A stretch of DNA of 14,953 nucleotides, taken from positions 1 through 14,953 of the forward strand of contig URWM01000010.1 in the NCBI GenBank assembly GCA_900551655.1, read 5' to 3'. Made by a program: the position numbers and the translations under genes. This document shows positions 11,242 to 14,953 of this stretch, piece by piece. The notes below the pieces were generated by a model. It was not told where the DNA came from. It saw only the letters and a list, made by a program, of their open reading frames with translations, and did no database searches. Each line of letters starts with the position of its first letter. Position 1 is the stretch's first letter. This stretch comes from an uncultured Collinsella sp. GTDB lineage: Bacteria > Actinomycetota > Coriobacteriia > Coriobacteriales > Coriobacteriaceae.

Positions 11242-12684
11242 TTGTCTAAGGGGCCTTTGGTGACCGATGGCGACCTCAAGGCGGCGGCGTCGGCGACGGC
11301 GTTCGCGGCCGATGCCATCGAGCGGCACATGTCGAGCGAGATGTACCGCAACGCCGTCACCGCGAACGAGTACTACCGCCAGCACAACGTCACGATCAAC
11401 CGTTTCGTGCAGAAGATCTACTCGTGCTCCGGTGCCGAGGCCGAGGACTTCACGGCCTCGAAGCTGAGGCTGGCGAGTAACCTGTTCAAGCGCCTAAACG
11501 TCCAGCGCTGCACGTACTCGCTCGGTAAGGGCGTGAGCTTCGTGGACGTCTCGGCGGGCGGCAAGGACACGACCAAGGAGGGGCTTGGCGACCGCTTCGA
11601 CGACGACGTCATGGAGATGGGGCTCAAGGCGCTCATCCACGGTGTGTCATTCCCGTTTTGGAACCTCGACCACATCGACGTCTTCACCGCCGACGAGTTC
11701 TGCCCGGTGTGGGACGAGTACTCGGGGGCGCTATACGCCGGCGTGAGGTTCTGGCGGCTCGACTCCGATCACCCGTGGCACGCGACCCTCTACGAGCAGG
11801 ACGGCTACACGGAGATGGTGTCGGGCGGCAGCGGCTTCGACTTCGAGGTGACCGAGGCCAAGCGCGCCTACAAGGTCACGTATCGGGAGATACCGGCGGA
11901 CGGGATGAAGCTGGCTGTCGATGCGGAGAACTACTCCCGCCTGCCCATCGTGGCGGTCTGGGGCAGCGACGCGCACCAGAGCACGCTCGTCGGCATGCGC
12001 GAGAGCATCGACGCCTACGACCTCATCAAGAGCGGCCTGGTGAACGACACACGCGACTGCGCACAGATCTACTGGCTCATCAACGGAGCCGGCGGCATGG
12101 ACGACAGGGACCTCGACCTGTGGCGGGCGAAGCTCAAGCTGACGCACGTGGCCGAGGTCGACGCCGAGCAGGGGCAGTCCGTGACGCCGTACACGCAGGA
12201 GGTGCCCGTCGAGGGCCGCAAGGAGACGCTGGCGCAGATCAAGGCCGACATCTACGAGGACTTCGGCGCGCTGGACGTCCACACCATCGCGGCGGGGGCG
12301 ACCAACGACCATATCGACGCGGCATACCAGCCGATGGACGAGGAGGCCGCCGAGTTTGAGCGCCACATCCGCGAGGGTATCATGGACATCCTTGCGTTGC
12401 AGGGCATCGAGGACACGCCCGTGTTCACGCACACTCGCATCAGCAACACCAAGGAGCAGGTCGAGACCGTGTGCCTGGAGGCCGAGTATCTGGACGACGA
12501 GACGATCCTGCGAAAGCTGCCGAACATCACGCCCGACGAGAGGGCGAAGATTTTGGAGCGCAAGCAGCGGGAGCAGGAGGAGCGCATGGCAGCGCTGCCG
12601 CCCGCCCTGGCGGCGAACGCGAAGGGTGCCCAGGAGGGCGACGAGGACGAGGACAACGACGAGGACGAGGAAGGTGATGAGTGA
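11242..12684 (+). CDS. Portal protein (SPP1 gp6-like)
   Basis: This 480-residue protein starts at a TTG at 11242, chosen because GGAGGGAGGT (11226-11235) is 6 bases upstream; a TTG at 11224 would place the SD inside the gene. The order of segments fits the SPP1-type portal: N-terminal helices with YRNAVTANEYYRQHN, the LASNLFKRLNVQRCTYSLGKGVSF region, GLKALIHGVSFPFWNLDHID, RLPIVAVWGSDAHQSTLVGM, IDAYDLIKSGLVNDTRDCAQ, and the stem/crown helices with DEEAAEFERHIREGIMDILA. The last 16 residues are almost all Asp/Glu. Portals form the dodecameric DNA gate of the capsid and dock terminase. Position right after terL supports the call. Confidence 0.92.
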   Translation: MSKGPLVTDGDLKAAASATAFAADAIERHMSSEMYRNAVTANEYYRQHNVTINRFVQKIYSCSGAEAEDFTASKLRLASNLFKRLNVQRCTYSLGKGVSFVDVSAGGKDTTKEGLGDRFDDDVMEMGLKALIHGVSFPFWNLDHIDVFTADEFCPVWDEYSGALYAGVRFWRLDSDHPWHATLYEQDGYTEMVSGGSGFDFEVTEAKRAYKVTYREIPADGMKLAVDAENYSRLPIVAVWGSDAHQSTLVGMRESIDAYDLIKSGLVNDTRDCAQIYWLINGAGGMDDRDLDLWRAKLKLTHVAEVDAEQGQSVTPYTQEVPVEGRKETLAQIKADIYEDFGALDVHTIAAGATNDHIDAAYQPMDEEAAEFERHIREGIMDILALQGIEDTPVFTHTRISNTKEQVETVCLEAEYLDDETILRKLPNITPDERAKILERKQREQEERMAALPPALAANAKGAQEGDEDEDNDEDEEGDE

Positions 12685-13586
12685 TGGCGGCATTGCAGGT
12701 GCTTGACGGCGATCTGTGGCAGTGGGACACCGGGCGCGAGGTCGAGGTTGTCGGCTGCGAGCAGGTGCATTTCGCCAAGTCGACCACGGGGACGTGCTAC
12801 ACGGTCGCGGTGGCCGACAGCAAGGCGAAGATTCCCGACGAGCTGCTCCAGGCGGCTGGGCGCGTGTACGCATGGGCCTACATCACGGACGAGGCATACG
12901 GCGGACGCACGCGCATCGAGGCGCTCTGGGACGTAAAGAGGCGAGCCAAGCCCGCCGAGTACATCTACGAGCCGAGCGACCAGCGCACCATCAAGGATGC
13001 AGAGACGGCGCGAGACGAGGCCAAGGCCGCGCAGAAGGCGGCGGAGGCCGCGCGCGACAGGGCTGTCGCCGCCGAGGTCAAGGGGGCACGAGCCACGACG
13101 CTCGCCTCGGGCTCGGAGGCAACGGCGACGATGGAGGGCAACGTGCTGGTCGTCGGCGTGCCGAAGGGCGACGCGCTGAGATATAGCGACCTCACTGCCG
13201 AGCAGATCGCGGAGCTCAAGAAGCCCGCGACGGACGCGGCGGCTGGCGTGAACAAGGTCAACAACGAGTTCAAGCAGCTCAAGGCTTCTGTCGAAACGGC
13301 CGAGAAAGGACGCGCCGACGCCGAGGCGGGGCGCAAGGAGAAAGAGACGGAGCGCAAGACCGCCGAGACCGAGCGCGTTGAGTCGGAGGCGGGGCGCAGG
13401 ACCGCAGAGGCCAAGCGCGAGCAGGACTCGACAAAGGCCCTCAACGACGCCCAGGCGGCGCTCAAGGACGCCAAGACGGCAGCCCTGAACTACCAGTCGA
13501 TTATCGACTCGGCGGCTGCGGTTACGGCCTTGGGACTCAAAAAGGTAAACGGCAAGATTTGCCAGATGCGAAAGGTAGGTGCCTAA
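12684..13586 (+). CDS. Fibre/baseplate-like structural protein with coiled coils
   Basis: This 300-residue protein shares one base with the portal stop (TGATG); a GTG at 12681 would add one residue. Residues 1-95 form a compact beta-rich domain (VLDGDLWQWDTGREVEVVGC, IPDELLQAAGRVYAWAYITD, RIEALWDVKRRAKPAEYIYE) resembling N-terminal domains of phage minor structural proteins. Residues 100-125 and 190-275 are long Ala/Glu/Arg/Lys coiled coils with a repeated GR...E.ER..AE pattern. Between them is GVPKGDALRYSDLTAEQIAE, a phrase typical of fibre shafts. The end (LGLKKVNGKICQM) resembles fibre C-termini. It is probably a trimeric fibre or baseplate connector. Finding it directly after the portal, before any capsid gene, is unusual. 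Confidence 0.7.
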   Translation: MAALQVLDGDLWQWDTGREVEVVGCEQVHFAKSTTGTCYTVAVADSKAKIPDELLQAAGRVYAWAYITDEAYGGRTRIEALWDVKRRAKPAEYIYEPSDQRTIKDAETARDEAKAAQKAAEAARDRAVAAEVKGARATTLASGSEATATMEGNVLVVGVPKGDALRYSDLTAEQIAELKKPATDAAAGVNKVNNEFKQLKASVETAEKGRADAEAGRKEKETERKTAETERVESEAGRRTAEAKREQDSTKALNDAQAALKDAKTAALNYQSIIDSAAAVTALGLKKVNGKICQMRKVGA

Positions 13587-14953
13587 ATGGCCGATACGCA
13601 GGCAACCGAGCAGGCAACCGAGGGGTTCGATTACGCGGACCCGCTGGCATCGGACAAGGCGGTGTGGGCGCTGGTCGGCGCGGTGAAGAACCTTGGCGAC
13701 CAGAAGACGCTCGAGCGCGACGCCTCGACCGGGCGCTATAAGAACGAGACCGTCGCCGCGATGGTCGACAAGCACAAGACGGGGCTGGTGTACACGTTCC
13801 TCATCCCTGTGGGCAGCCCCACCGACATCAAGCCGATGAGCGCGGCGGCGAAGCGCGTGGCCTCCACCGAGTTCGTGCCGGCGACGGCGACGAGCGCGGC
13901 TGTCGACCCGTTCGACACCGAGGGCGGCCCGTGGTTCCACGTGTCCGCCAACGCCGGTGCCGACGCCGACGGCGTGCCGTGGGTCGAGGCCATCGACGGC
14001 GTCGACTACGGCTTCTCGCGCGTGGACAACGGACACGGCAACAACGTCTACGAGATCGCGCCGGTCGTGTGGCAGGCGGTCGAGGTGCTGACGAACGGCA
14101 ACCTGCTCGTCTCGTGGTCCGACAGTCGATTCAGCGGCTCGCAGCCGAACCCCAAGGCGTTGCTGCCGGACGGCACGCTGCGACCGTACATGCTGACGCC
14201 GACATACCCCATGAGCATCGACGCCGACGGGTGCCCGCGCTCCGTCTCGGGCGCGAAGGTCGCCAACCGCACGACGTCGCACGACTCGCTCGTCGACCTT
14301 TGCAAGACCGCGACCACGGGCTACTCGGGCATGAGCGTCTATGACCAGTGGTATATCAACTTCCACCAGTTGACCAAGACGCTCTGCAAGTCCTCCCAGG
14401 TGGACTTCCCGGGTTGCACGGACTTCAACATCCAGATCCACCCCGCGCTCGCCGAGACGGGCGTCACGCGCGTGGTCGTCACCGCCGAGCAGGCGGCGAA
14501 GATTCCCGTGGGCGCGTCGATGATGTATGGCACCGACACGGGCACCACGTGCCCAGACCGAGGTGCCGTGGCGGCGTACAACGTGTTCGACGGCGCGGTC
14601 GTCGGCGGCAAGGAGACGCTCGCAGACGGCAACGTGGCGCTTCTCATGGACGTCGCCAAGGCGTTCGACACGACCGTGAACACATGGCTCCAGAGCGCAC
14701 CGTGGAGCACGGGCAACACCGATGCCCTCGTGGGTGACGGCCAGGTGGCGAAGGACGGCAAGCATCCGTTCAAGATCGGCGGCGTCGAGACGGGGCTGGG
14801 CCTGTGGGAGTTCATGGGCGATACGCTCTTCGTCTCCGACGGCACGGGCTTCGGCATCGCGGTCAACCCCGACACACGCAATGAGAAGAAGAACGCCGTG
14901 GCGGACGGGGTGACCCCGACGGCGGCGTGCATGCCGACGTCAGATGGCTACAT
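13587..14953 (+). CDS. Fibre-like receptor-binding protein with C-type-lectin-like motif, open at the right edge
   Basis: The gene runs off the window; 455 complete codons are visible without a stop. ATG at 13587 follows the upstream TAA directly, with AAGGTAGGT (13572-13580) as SD. The N-terminus repeats QATEQATE. Residues 250-275 (MSVYDQWYINFHQLTKTLCK) and about 290-325 (FNIQIHPALAETGVTRVVVT, then AEQAAKIPVGASMMYG) followed by RGAVAAYNVFDG, and finally KHPFKIGG...ETGLGLWEF at 392-409, match the layout of phage fibre/adhesin proteins whose C-terminal domain has the C-type-lectin/formylglycine-like fold. Such proteins bind the host surface and some are diversified by retroelements. The variable part would lie beyond the edge. 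No enzymatic motif is visible. Confidence 0.65.
   Translation, partial: MADTQATEQATEGFDYADPLASDKAVWALVGAVKNLGDQKTLERDASTGRYKNETVAAMVDKHKTGLVYTFLIPVGSPTDIKPMSAAAKRVASTEFVPATATSAAVDPFDTEGGPWFHVSANAGADADGVPWVEAIDGVDYGFSRVDNGHGNNVYEIAPVVWQAVEVLTNGNLLVSWSDSRFSGSQPNPKALLPDGTLRPYMLTPTYPMSIDADGCPRSVSGAKVANRTTSHDSLVDLCKTATTGYSGMSVYDQWYINFHQLTKTLCKSSQVDFPGCTDFNIQIHPALAETGVTRVVVTAEQAAKIPVGASMMYGTDTGTTCPDRGAVAAYNVFDGAVVGGKETLADGNVALLMDVAKAFDTTVNTWLQSAPWSTGNTDALVGDGQVAKDGKHPFKIGGVETGLGLWEFMGDTLFVSDGTGFGIAVNPDTRNEKKNAVADGVTPTAACMPTSDGY
13599..13622 (+). repeat. 12-bp tandem duplication at the start of the fibre gene
   Basis: CAGGCAACCGAG occurs twice in direct succession and encodes QATE-QATE at residues 5-12. 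It is an in-frame expansion in the probably disordered N-terminus and is likely harmless. Confidence 0.85.

Noticed and set aside
12252-14765. Very long antisense open frame (837 codons) opposite the portal end and fibre genes
   Set aside because: High GC at third positions removes antisense stops; the translation has Ser-runs and no recognisable domain, lacks an SD, and the + strand genes are convincing. The same applies to long antisense frames at 1430-2401, 2398-3393, 10017-11360 and 11731-12873.

Overview
The window is a stretch of tailed-phage (or prophage) DNA with every credible gene on the + strand, packed in ATGA/TAATG-type start-stop overlaps. Base composition is GC-rich (roughly two thirds by eye) with a local dip between about 6.5 and 9.0 kb. 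An actinobacterial host is inferred from the GC content and from a phage-borne homologue of the actinobacterial integration host factor (mIHF); the small accessory proteins fit a Coriobacteriia-type gut host (Collinsella/Eggerthella/Olsenella), but that last step is impression, not proof. The first 48 bases are Nextera/Illumina P7 adapter with an index, so the left edge is an assembly artefact and the sample was a tagmentation library.

Region by region: 49-292 is a non-coding, hairpin-rich leader ending in a Shine-Dalgarno that is itself in a stem. 293-4246 is a DNA recombination module: an HTH (excisionase/MerR-like) protein, a 39-aa membrane peptide, a RusA-type Holliday junction resolvase, an unknown protein, a Bet/RecT annealase, a DUF1351 partner, an mIHF-like protein, SSB and a 36-aa membrane peptide. 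4246-5118 is a replication-initiator-like gene that carries five evenly spaced palindromic iterons inside its coding sequence, the layout of lambda O/ori. 5115-8959 is a run of small accessory genes, most with paired-cysteine zinc-ribbon motifs, including a MazG-like pyrophosphohydrolase, a DUF3850/ASCH protein, a Lar-type restriction-alleviation protein and a pair of paralogues. 8960-9611 looks like the early/late control point: an HTH plus zinc-ribbon protein with hairpins around its start, a textbook intrinsic terminator, and directly abutting it a 74-bp near-perfect palindrome. 9612-14953 is the packaging and structural module: terminase small and large subunits, an SPP1-gp6-type portal, a coiled-coil fibre/baseplate-like protein and a second fibre-like protein with a C-type-lectin-like motif, open at the right edge.

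Functionally, Bet, DUF1351, SSB and RusA would form a self-contained annealing/resolution system. The initiator gene, with its own candidate origin, would start replication. The middle genes probably modulate host metabolism and defences. Transcription would stop at the 9.5-kb terminator, separating these genes from packaging and virion genes. The two most unusual non-coding signals are the iteron array at 4482-4585 and the palindrome at 9528-9601. No tRNA, rRNA, CRISPR array, insertion sequence, integrase or lysis gene is visible.
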